11,569 bases of DNA from an uncultured Xanthobacteraceae bacterium (GTDB taxonomy: Bacteria; Pseudomonadota; Alphaproteobacteria; Rhizobiales; Xanthobacteraceae): contig CATPBC010000227.1 of the NCBI GenBank assembly GCA_955652195.1, positions 1 to 11,569 of the forward strand, in the 5' to 3' direction. The number at the start of each line of letters is the position of its first letter. Position 1 is the first letter of the stretch. The notes below the pieces were generated by a model. It did not search any database. It saw nothing but the letters and a program-made list of their open reading frames with translations, and was not told where the DNA came from. This document shows, in pieces, positions 6,123-11,569 of this stretch. The translations under genes and the position numbers were made by a program.

Positions 6123-7315
6123 CGACGCTCGGCCGATCTCCGCTCATCCCCCCGCAAGCGGGAATCCGGCGCCAATCGAGGCGCGCGGGTTGGCTTCCGG
6201 CTGGCGCGGCGGAGACCGCAATTTGTCTCGTACTCGCTCTCGTACTCGCTCTCCCGATCGTTCTATTTCCCGGCTTCGCGGCTGCACAGAAACAGCGCGT
6301 GGTCAATTATTATAATTGGTCCGACTATCAGGACCCGACGGTGCTCGATGAGTTCACTAAAGAAACTGGGATTGCGGTGCGCTTCGATACTTTTGATTCC
6401 AACGATACGCTGGAAGCGAAGCTGTTGGCCGGCCAGTCCGGCTACGACGTCGTGGTGCCAAGCGCCTATTTTCTCTCCCGCCAGATCAAAGCCGGCATTT
6501 TTCGCCGGCTCGACAAAGCGAAACTGCCCAATCTGAAATACGCCTGGCCGGAGATTGTGAAACAGCTTGCCGCTTACGATCCCGGAAACGACTACGCCGT
6601 CAATTATATGTGGGGCACGACCGGCATTGGCTACAATGCCAAGGCGGTGAAACGGATTTTAGGTCCGGACGGTGCGATCGATACCTGGGATTATATCTTC
6701 GACCACGAAAAGATCGCCAAGTTCAAAAACTGCGGCATACACCTTCTCGATTCATCCGACGACATTATGTCGGCCGGGCTGCATTATCTTCATCTCGATC
6801 CGAACACCAGCGATCCCGGCGATCTGAACAAAGTCACCGAACTTCTCCTCAAAATCAGGCCTTACGTCCGTAAATTCCATTCATCGGAATATCTCAACGC
6901 CCTCGCAACCGGGGAGGTCTGCCTGGTCGTCGGCTTTTCCGGCGACGTCAAGCAGGCGCAAAAGCGTGCGGCGGAGGCGAAGGGCGGCGTCGAGATCGGT
7001 TATTCGATTCCGAAGGAGGGTGCGCAGTTATGGTTCGATAATCTGGCAATTCCAAAAGACGCGCCCCATCCCGAGGAGGCGCATGAGCTGATCAACTATC
7101 TGATAAGGCCGGATGTCGCCGCGAAAAACACCAATTACGTATCCTACGCCAACGGCGACGTGCCAAGCGATCCCATCGATAAAGCAATCCGCGATGATCC
7201 AACGGTCTATCCGGATGCCGCGACTATGGCGAAGCTCTATACCATCGTCGCTCACGATCAAAAGACGCAGCGGCTGATCAACCGGTTATGGACACGGATC
7301 AAGACTGGGCAATAG
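6119..7315 (+). CDS. PotF-like periplasmic polyamine-binding protein of an ABC transporter
   Basis: This protein resembles the PotF/PotD family, which delivers putrescine or spermidine to an ABC importer. From GTG 6119 it has 398 residues. Residues about 34-56 form a signal-peptide core with cleavage near FAAA-QKQ, preceded by an unusually long basic N-region. Family marks are YNWSDY (64-69), ETGIAVRFDTFDSNDTLEAK (82-101), SGYDVVVPS (107-115), and Cys205 and Cys268, placed like the cysteine pair of PotF. Ligand-site positions look related but not identical to PotF: Phe273 stands where PotF has Trp in GWAGD, and Asp307 is kept. No permease or ATPase gene is nearby. No ATG, GTG or TTG lies in frame between 6119 and the mature part, so the start is GTG 6119 (overlapping the rhodanese stop as GTGA) or GTG 6089. 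Confidence 0.88.
   Translation: MTTLGRSPLIPPQAGIRRQSRRAGWLPAGAAETAICLVLALVLALPIVLFPGFAAAQKQRVVNYYNWSDYQDPTVLDEFTKETGIAVRFDTFDSNDTLEAKLLAGQSGYDVVVPSAYFLSRQIKAGIFRRLDKAKLPNLKYAWPEIVKQLAAYDPGNDYAVNYMWGTTGIGYNAKAVKRILGPDGAIDTWDYIFDHEKIAKFKNCGIHLLDSSDDIMSAGLHYLHLDPNTSDPGDLNKVTELLLKIRPYVRKFHSSEYLNALATGEVCLVVGFSGDVKQAQKRAAEAKGGVEIGYSIPKEGAQLWFDNLAIPKDAPHPEEAHELINYLIRPDVAAKNTNYVSYANGDVPSDPIDKAIRDDPTVYPDAATMAKLYTIVAHDQKTQRLINRLWTRIKTGQ
6141..6170. repeat. Dispersed palindromic repeat (REP-like) inside the PotF-like signal region
   Basis: CCCGC (6151-6155) and GCGGG (6158-6162) flank AA, inside a longer segment (CTCATCCCCCCGCAAGCGGG, then AATCCGG). This resembles, from memory, a short intergenic repeat common in Bradyrhizobium-like genomes, of the form TCATTCCCGCGAAAGCGGG followed by AATCCAG. 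Its translation here, PLIPPQAGIR, matches the peptide typically seen when such repeats fall in an open frame (VIPAKAGIQ-like). It is probably a repeat rather than functional protein. Confidence 0.55.
6227..6250 (+). repeat. 12-bp tandem repeat in the PotF-like signal peptide
   Basis: CTCGTACTCGCT occurs twice without mismatch or spacer (6227-6238 and 6239-6250). It encodes LVLA-LVLA in the hydrophobic core of the signal peptide, so the duplication lengthens the core by four residues without shifting the frame. Confidence 0.85.
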
Positions 7316-7366
7316 AGCCTTTTTGACAATCTTGGCAGAGCGCGGCTATGCGACAGGCGGCGCGAC

Positions 7367-7374
7367 AAGGAGAG
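7367..7374 (+). promoter_or_regulatory. Strong ribosome binding site of the Bug-type gene
   Basis: AAGGAGAG lies eight bases before the ATG at 7383. It is the best Shine-Dalgarno site seen in the window and sets that start over the in-frame TTG at 7323. Confidence 0.8.
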
Positions 7375-7382
7375 AAGCCATC

Positions 7383-8396
7383 ATGACGGACATCGCACGA
7401 GCGGCGCCGACTCGGCGCGGCCTCCTCAAAACTGCCGGAGCGCTTGCGGCCGGCATTGCCGCTCCGGCGCTTGTCGGAGTGTGCGCGGCGCGAGCCGATT
7501 ATCCGGACCGTCCGGTCAAATTCGTCGTGGCCAATACGCCCGGCGGCCCATCGGACATCGTTGGCCGCATCGTCACCGCGGCGCTCGATCAATCGACCGG
7601 CAAAACATTCATCATCGAGAACCGGGGTGGGGCCGGCGGCAATATCGGGATGGAATACGTGGCGCGGTCCAATCCGGACGGCTACACGATCCTGCTGGCT
7701 ACGAACGCCTTTTCGGTGAACTACGGGCTCTACAACCAACTGCCTTACGATCCTTATAAGGATTTCGTCGCAGTCAGCGAGCTGGCGTCTTCGCCGAATA
7801 CTTTCGTCGTCAGGGCTGAGTCGCCGGCTAAGACGATCAAGGATTTCGTTGCGCTCGCTCGCGCCAATCCGGAAAAATACAATTGCGCCACCCCGCCGAT
7901 CGGGACGACGCCGCAATTGCAACTGGAGCTGCTCAAGACGCGCGAGAATCTGCCGAAGCTCACCGATGTCGTGTTCAAGGGCGGCGGCGATGCGATCCAG
8001 GCGCTACTGACCGGTACGGTTGAGCTGAGTTCGGGCTCCCTCGGCGCGGCGCTGCCGCACATAAAAGCGGGAACGTTCCGCTGTATCGCGGTTTGCGGCG
8101 ACAGCCGCTGGCCGGAATTGCCCGACGTGCCGACCATGCAAGAAGCTGGTTACAAAGACTTTCTGTTTGCAACCGACATGGTGCTGCTCGCTCCGGCCAA
8201 GACGCCGACGGTCGACATCAAATGGCTTGAGAGCGCGACCTTGAAAGTCCTGGCGACGCCGGAGATGAAAGATAAGCTGTTCCAAGCCGGATTTTTGGTG
8301 CGCGCCAAAGGCGCGGATGCCGCCTGGGCACGCGTGACCAAAGAAATTGTCATGTTCAAGCAAATCATCGACCAGGCCGGAATCGCCAAGCTATAG
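7383..8396 (+). CDS. Bug/TctC-family solute-binding protein (tripartite tricarboxylate transporter type), Tat-exported
   Basis: This is a periplasmic binding protein of the Bug family, which binds small carboxylates and similar ligands, sometimes for a TctAB membrane pair. It has 337 residues, close to the family norm. Residues 1-38 form a Tat-type signal (TRRGLLK at 10-16, then an Ala-rich core), with likely cleavage after ARA before DYPDRPVKF. Family marks are PGGPSDIVGR (53-62), ENRGGAGGNIG (79-89), NPDGYTILL (97-105), LPYDPYKDF (120-128) and, further on, WPELPDVPTMQEAG. No TctA or TctB gene is near, which is common because Bug proteins are greatly multiplied in many proteobacteria. The gene is 67 bases downstream of the PotF-like gene and has its own strong ribosome site. 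The ligand cannot be read from the sequence. Confidence 0.93.
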   Translation: MTDIARAAPTRRGLLKTAGALAAGIAAPALVGVCAARADYPDRPVKFVVANTPGGPSDIVGRIVTAALDQSTGKTFIIENRGGAGGNIGMEYVARSNPDGYTILLATNAFSVNYGLYNQLPYDPYKDFVAVSELASSPNTFVVRAESPAKTIKDFVALARANPEKYNCATPPIGTTPQLQLELLKTRENLPKLTDVVFKGGGDAIQALLTGTVELSSGSLGAALPHIKAGTFRCIAVCGDSRWPELPDVPTMQEAGYKDFLFATDMVLLAPAKTPTVDIKWLESATLKVLATPEMKDKLFQAGFLVRAKGADAAWARVTKEIVMFKQIIDQAGIAKL

Positions 8397-8466
8397 GCAT
8401 GCCGCTGCGCGGTGAACTCAGCGAGCTCATCGCACAGCAGCTTTGGTTCTCTCGCAGCCCTGAACT

Positions 8467-8499
8467 AAAAAAGTGCGGCGGCTTGGCGCGCCGCCGCAC
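8467..8499 (-). terminator. Intrinsic terminator of the DoxX-family gene
   Basis: On the minus strand a perfect 10-bp GC-rich stem (arms 8473-8482 and 8490-8499, loop of seven bases) is followed directly by six T residues (A-run at 8467-8472 on the plus strand). The hairpin begins 12 bases after the DoxX stop. Read on the plus strand it lacks a T-run, so it is not a good terminator for the Bug-type gene, although both genes converge on it. Confidence 0.9.
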
Positions 8500-8511
8500 T
8501 GCGACCGGCGA

Positions 8512-8964
8512 TTAGAGTTCTTTGCCTATCATTGCGTCGACCGAATAGGGCCCGCCGCCGCGTATCGCGACGAAGAAACACGCCGCCCCAATCAGCAGCA
8601 CATATTCGTATCCGCCGCCGGAAAGCGCATAACCCTTCGGCAGATGCACGACCAGCAAAGCCACCAGCATCTCGATAGCAAGCGCTGCCGCGAAAAATCG
8701 CGTGAATAGACCGACGATCAAGCAAACACCGCCGACCGATTCGAGAAAGATAATGGCGTAGGCCCATAATATGGCAGGCTCGAGGCCGTTCTTTGCCATA
8801 ACATTCGCTGCAACCCCGCCAGGGCCGACCGTGAACTTGCCCGAAACGTGCATCAAAAACATGATACCGACAACGATCCGCACGAAAGTTTCGGCGATCG
8901 GCAACATAGTCTCGTAGAATCCGGCTAAGCCCGGATACATCAGCTTCGCGTGGCTATTGGCCAT
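8512..8964 (-). CDS. DoxX-family integral membrane protein
   Basis: This 150-residue protein has four predicted helices at about 23-42, 64-87, 89-107 and 117-135. The spacing and motifs fit DoxX: ETFVRIVVGIMFLMHVSGKF near the first helix, ESVGGVCLIVGLFTRFFA across helices 2-3, and GGYEYVLLIGAACFFVAIRG before the C-terminal PYSVD. DoxX-like proteins are small inner-membrane proteins of varied and mostly unclear role, some tied to redox or thiosulfate-linked functions, so no specific reaction is assigned. A run of seven G (8971-8977 on the opposite strand as C7), six bases before the ATG, must serve as the ribosome site. The gene is followed by a strong terminator and separated from lpxXL by 135 bases, so it is probably its own transcription unit or the last gene of the lipid A operon. 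Confidence 0.9.
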   Translation of the reverse strand: MANSHAKLMYPGLAGFYETMLPIAETFVRIVVGIMFLMHVSGKFTVGPGGVAANVMAKNGLEPAILWAYAIIFLESVGGVCLIVGLFTRFFAAALAIEMLVALLVVHLPKGYALSGGGYEYVLLIGAACFFVAIRGGGPYSVDAMIGKEL

Positions 8965-9099
8965 GGCGCACCCCCCCGTTGATTTTTGAGCCGCGCGATC
9001 GGCAGCGTTGTCGTAGGTTTACGAACGATAATAACACCGAAGGGGGCAAAATCTATTCAATAGTCGATGTGGCCTTGCAATACAGATTCGGGCCGCCGT
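8965..9099. other. Gap between lpxXL and the DoxX gene
   Basis: These 135 bases would hold the end of the lipid A operon and any DoxX promoter. An imperfect short inverted repeat (TCGTA/TACGA near 9009-9024) is present, but it is not followed by a T-run on the minus strand. No clear terminator for lpxXL is seen, so read-through into the DoxX gene is possible. Confidence 0.4.
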
Positions 9100-10005
9100 T
9101 TAACGCCAACGCCGGTGCAGCCAGAGCCATTGTTCGGGGAACTGCCGAATCCATCCTTCAATAACGGAAGTCACGGCTTGCATGGTGCCCTTGATGTCGA
9201 CGCGGCCACCCGCATCGCGCGCCGGCTTGACGGGCGCGGAAATCTCGCCCCAAAAGCTGTTGCCGTCGGGCTTACGCACGACGCGCATGCCGTAGATCGG
9301 CAGTTCCGTCTGCCGCGCCAACATTGCGATCAGCGGATTGGCCAAACATGGCCGGCCGAAGAATGTAACCTCGACGCCCTTGCTGTAATGTTGATCGGCA
9401 AGCATCCCGACATGCACGCCGGATTGCAGAAGACGCGCCAGTTTGACCGGCGCGTCGAGGCCGGTCGGAATGAGTTCGCCCATGAGTGGCTCGCGCAGCT
9501 TGACGATGACGTCACTGACCGCGTCGATGTTCGGCCGCCTGAAGAGGACGGCTGATTTGACGCCGATCAGCTTGGCGCCGATTCCCGGCAATTCCCAATT
9601 TGCTAAATGCGCTGCAAAGCCGATCGCGGCCTTGCCACTCTTCATGATCCAGTCGTAGCGCTCCTGGGATTGCGGAGGGTAGGTGATGAGATCTGCGGTC
9701 TGCTTGCCGAAACCTTCGACGGAAAATTCGTCAAGATGTGCGAATTCGATGGCAATGCGGCCGAGATTGTCCCACACGCCACCGAGAATGTGTTCGATCT
9801 CGCGGTCGGACTTTTCCGGAAAAGCAGCCCGCAGCTGGTCGCGGCCGATCCGGTGCTCCTTGAACAGCGGACCAACCTTTCGCATGAAGGCGCCGGCGAG
9901 ATTAGCCATCCGCCGCCGGTCGGTGTGTTTTATGCCGTAGAGCAGACTAACCGTGAGCGCGCCGACAGTTTTGTCGAGCAGGTTCTTGAGCGGCGAACCG
10001 GTCAT
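9100..10005 (-). CDS. lpxXL: Lipid A very-long-chain acyltransferase, LpxL/HtrB family
   Basis: This enzyme is predicted to transfer the very-long-chain (C28-type) hydroxy-acyl group from the dedicated carrier AcpXL to the 2' acyl chain of lipid A at the inner membrane. The 301 residues fit the LpxL/HtrB acyltransferase family. The catalytic H-X4-E motif is seen at His133-Glu138 (AAHLANWELP), with LADQHYSKGVEVTFFG and the C-terminal EQWLWLHRRWR typical of the family. It is assigned as LpxXL rather than LpxL or LpxM because it follows the fabF1XL-adh2XL pair. Its ATG overlaps the adh2XL stop by one base (TGATG), which suggests translational coupling. Confidence 0.92.
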   Translation of the reverse strand: MTGSPLKNLLDKTVGALTVSLLYGIKHTDRRRMANLAGAFMRKVGPLFKEHRIGRDQLRAAFPEKSDREIEHILGGVWDNLGRIAIEFAHLDEFSVEGFGKQTADLITYPPQSQERYDWIMKSGKAAIGFAAHLANWELPGIGAKLIGVKSAVLFRRPNIDAVSDVIVKLREPLMGELIPTGLDAPVKLARLLQSGVHVGMLADQHYSKGVEVTFFGRPCLANPLIAMLARQTELPIYGMRVVRKPDGNSFWGEISAPVKPARDAGGRVDIKGTMQAVTSVIEGWIRQFPEQWLWLHRRWR

Positions 10006-11027
10006 CAGAACATGACGATGATCTTGCCGAACACCTGCCGGCTTTCGAGCCGGGCTAGTCCGCGCTCGAATTCCTCAAGCGGCACCTCGGTATCGATCAC
10101 TGGAAGAAGGCCGGATGCCATTTTGGCAAGACTCTCGCCGATATTGCGGAGCGAACAGCCGAACGAGCCGAAGATCCGATATTGCTGCAGATAAAGCTGG
10201 AACAAATTCATCGTGATCGACTGTCCCGAAGTCGATCCGCAGGTAACCAGGCGGCCGCCGCGCTTGAGGCAAAATAACGAGCCATTGAAGGTGTCCGGGC
10301 CGACATGTTCGAAGGCAACGTCGACGCCTTTTTTGCCGGTCAATTTGCGCACCACGCCTTCGAAGCGGTCGGTGCGGTAATTGATGACGTGGTCGGCGCC
10401 GATTGCTTTTGCCTTCGCTGCTTTTTCGTCATCGCCGACCGTGGTGATCACGGTGCAGCCGATCGCCTTGGCCATTTTGATCGCCGTGGTGCCGATGCCG
10501 GAGCCGCCTGCCTGCACCAGAATGGTCTCGCCGGGCTCGAGCTTGGCATTGTCGAATAGCATGTGTTGCACGGTGCCGAATGCGACGGGCGCGCAGGCGG
10601 CATCGCGAAAACTGACATTGGGCGGAACTGGCACGACCAGCCGCGCCGGCATATTCACCAGGTCGCGGGCAAAGCCGTCGACATGAAAGCCCATGATGCT
10701 GGCGACATTTTCGCAGAGATTGTCGCGGCCGGCGCGGCACGCCTTGCAGACGCCGCAGGTCAATGCTCCGTAGGTGACGACGCGATCGCCCGCCCGGCAT
10801 GAGGTCACGCCGGCACCAACGCTGGCAACTTCGCCGGCCGCCTCGACGCCGACGATGAGCGGTAGCGTGCGCTTTGCGAAGGCCATGCCGCGCCAGCCCC
10901 AGACATCGATGTGATTCAATCCGATCGCTTTGATGCGAATCTGGACTTCACCGGCCGCGGGAGCCGGCGGGGCGGGAATATCGCGAAGCTCGATCTTGCG
11001 ATCGGCAACGAGCGTCAGCGCGCGCAT
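10005..11027 (-). CDS. adh2XL: Zinc-type alcohol dehydrogenase-like reductase of the VLCFA lipid A cluster
   Basis: This is a 340-residue medium-chain dehydrogenase/reductase that in rhizobia is encoded inside the very-long-chain fatty acid cluster and is thought to supply a reductase step of chain elongation. The structural zinc motif is complete (Cys91, 94, 97 and 105 in CGVCKACRAGRDNLC), and AGGSGIG (173-179) is the NAD(P) site. The catalytic zinc site is absent: Asn38 (LNHID) stands in the Cys position, and GVEAAG (Val61) replaces GHE. It therefore resembles zinc-free quinone/enoyl reductases more than true alcohol dehydrogenases. The start MRALTL at 11027 fits the family N-terminus. An in-frame GTG at 11090 overlaps the fabF1XL stop and would add 21 residues of low-complexity sequence. 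Confidence 0.88.
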   Translation of the reverse strand: MRALTLVADRKIELRDIPAPPAPAAGEVQIRIKAIGLNHIDVWGWRGMAFAKRTLPLIVGVEAAGEVASVGAGVTSCRAGDRVVTYGALTCGVCKACRAGRDNLCENVASIMGFHVDGFARDLVNMPARLVVPVPPNVSFRDAACAPVAFGTVQHMLFDNAKLEPGETILVQAGGSGIGTTAIKMAKAIGCTVITTVGDDEKAAKAKAIGADHVINYRTDRFEGVVRKLTGKKGVDVAFEHVGPDTFNGSLFCLKRGGRLVTCGSTSGQSITMNLFQLYLQQYRIFGSFGCSLRNIGESLAKMASGLLPVIDTEVPLEEFERGLARLESRQVFGKIIVMF

Positions 11028-11086
11028 CGATGTGCCCGCAGGCGAAGGGCCTGCGCGGTCGCCGACCAGGGTTCCGGCAATTCCGC

Positions 11087-11569
11087 TCACGCCGGCTCCC
11101 GGGTCATGACGAGGCAAACGTTCTGCCCGCCAAAGCCGAATGAGTTGGAGATGGCGCGGGTCACGCGCGCGTCGCGGGCCGCGTTCGGCACGACATCAAG
11201 CGGAATGGCGGGATCGGGAACCTGGTGGTTGATGGTTGGCGGAATGCGCTGATGTTCGAGCGTGAGCAAACTGAAAACCGCTTCCACGGCGCCCGCCGCC
11301 GTCAGGGTGTGGCCGATCATCGACTTGTTGGATGAGATCGGGATGTTGCGTATGTGCTCGCCGAAAACGGTGGAGACGCCGAGATGCTCCATCTTGTCGT
11401 TCTCCGGCGTCGAGGTGCCGTGCGCATTGATGTAGTTGACGTCTTCCGGCCCCGCCCCGGCATCCGCCAGCGCGTTGCGCATGCAGGCAATGATCGGCTT
11501 GCCATCCGGGCTTGAGCGGGTGCGATGGAAAGAATCGGATTTCTCGCCGCAGCCTTCGAGAATGCCGAG
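11087..11569 (-). CDS. fabF1XL: Beta-ketoacyl-ACP synthase II-type enzyme, C-terminal part
   Basis: Only the last 160 residues are in the window; the gene continues past the right edge. In this fragment, KSDSFHRTRSSPDGKP leads into NAHGTSTPEND with the first active-site His (fragment residue 50). NKSMIGHTLTAAG carries the conserved Lys (82) and second His (87), and SFGFGGQN is the usual C-terminal glycine motif. The nucleophilic Cys would lie outside the window. Condensing enzymes of this type extend acyl-ACP by two carbons. The symbol follows from gene order in the rhizobial cluster, where fabF1XL directly precedes adh2XL and lpxXL. If the gene order differs here it would simply be a FabF paralogue. 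Confidence 0.88.
   Translation of the reverse strand, partial: LGILEGCGEKSDSFHRTRSSPDGKPIIACMRNALADAGAGPEDVNYINAHGTSTPENDKMEHLGVSTVFGEHIRNIPISSNKSMIGHTLTAAGAVEAVFSLLTLEHQRIPPTINHQVPDPAIPLDVVPNAARDARVTRAISNSFGFGGQNVCLVMTREPA

Noticed and set aside
7323..7382. TTG start of the Bug-type gene twenty codons upstream
   Set aside because: AAGGAGAG is correctly spaced for the ATG at 7383, and the extension would bury the Tat motif.
9067..10194. Plus-strand frames opposite lpxXL and adh2XL
   Set aside because: They are mirror frames of well-supported genes with no family resemblance.
11028..11117. Longer adh2XL starts at 11117 (ATG) or 11090 (GTG)
   Set aside because: The first lies well inside fabF1XL and both add sequence absent from the family N-terminus; MRALTL fits. 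The GTG cannot be fully excluded.
1..11569. Search for a defence system, prophage, CRISPR array or other new multi-gene system
   Set aside because: Every larger gene belongs to a known metabolic, transport or envelope family; there is no integrase, transposase, nuclease or spaced direct-repeat array.

Overview
The window looks like chromosomal DNA of an alphaproteobacterium of the order Hyphomicrobiales, probably near Bradyrhizobium, Rhodopseudomonas, Pseudolabrys or another Xanthobacteraceae/Nitrobacteraceae lineage. This is inferred from moderately high GC, from the right-hand gene block, which matches the rhizobial genes for very-long-chain fatty acid (VLCFA) lipid A, and from two solute-binding proteins standing apart from their transporters. 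No rRNA, tRNA, CRISPR array, transposase or phage gene was seen.

Left part (1-1900): the start of a proline-rich lipoprotein, probably of the AprI/Inh-Omp19 inhibitor type, runs off the left edge on the minus strand. A small three-helix membrane protein lies upstream of it on the same strand. A divergent gap of 285 bases separates these from an exported alpha/beta-hydrolase with a C-terminal LysM domain (plus strand), which converges on mmsA.

Middle (1901-8396): mmsA (methylmalonate-semialdehyde dehydrogenase, minus strand) and kup (K+ transporter, plus strand) diverge from a 365-base region that holds a perfect 13-bp tandem repeat close to mmsA and small hairpins close to kup. Downstream on the plus strand follow a single-domain rhodanese, a PotF-like polyamine-binding protein whose only usable start (GTG) overlaps the rhodanese stop, and a Tat-exported Bug/TctC-type binding protein. 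None of the matching permease or ATPase genes is in the window.

Right part (8397-11569): all genes are on the minus strand. A DoxX-family membrane protein has a clear intrinsic terminator. To its right, in transcription order, come fabF1XL (partial), adh2XL and lpxXL, the distal end of the acpXL-type cluster. In rhizobia this cluster builds the 27-hydroxy-C28-type acyl chain and attaches it to lipid A. The missing genes (acpXL, fabZXL, fabF2XL) should lie beyond the right edge.

I see no convincing new multi-gene system. The most unusual signals are small-scale. Three perfect or near-perfect tandem repeats with 12-13 bp units lie within 2.8 kb; one gives kup three consecutive in-frame stop codons and one doubles an LVLA block in a signal peptide. 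A dispersed palindromic repeat has become part of the predicted N-terminus of the PotF-like protein.
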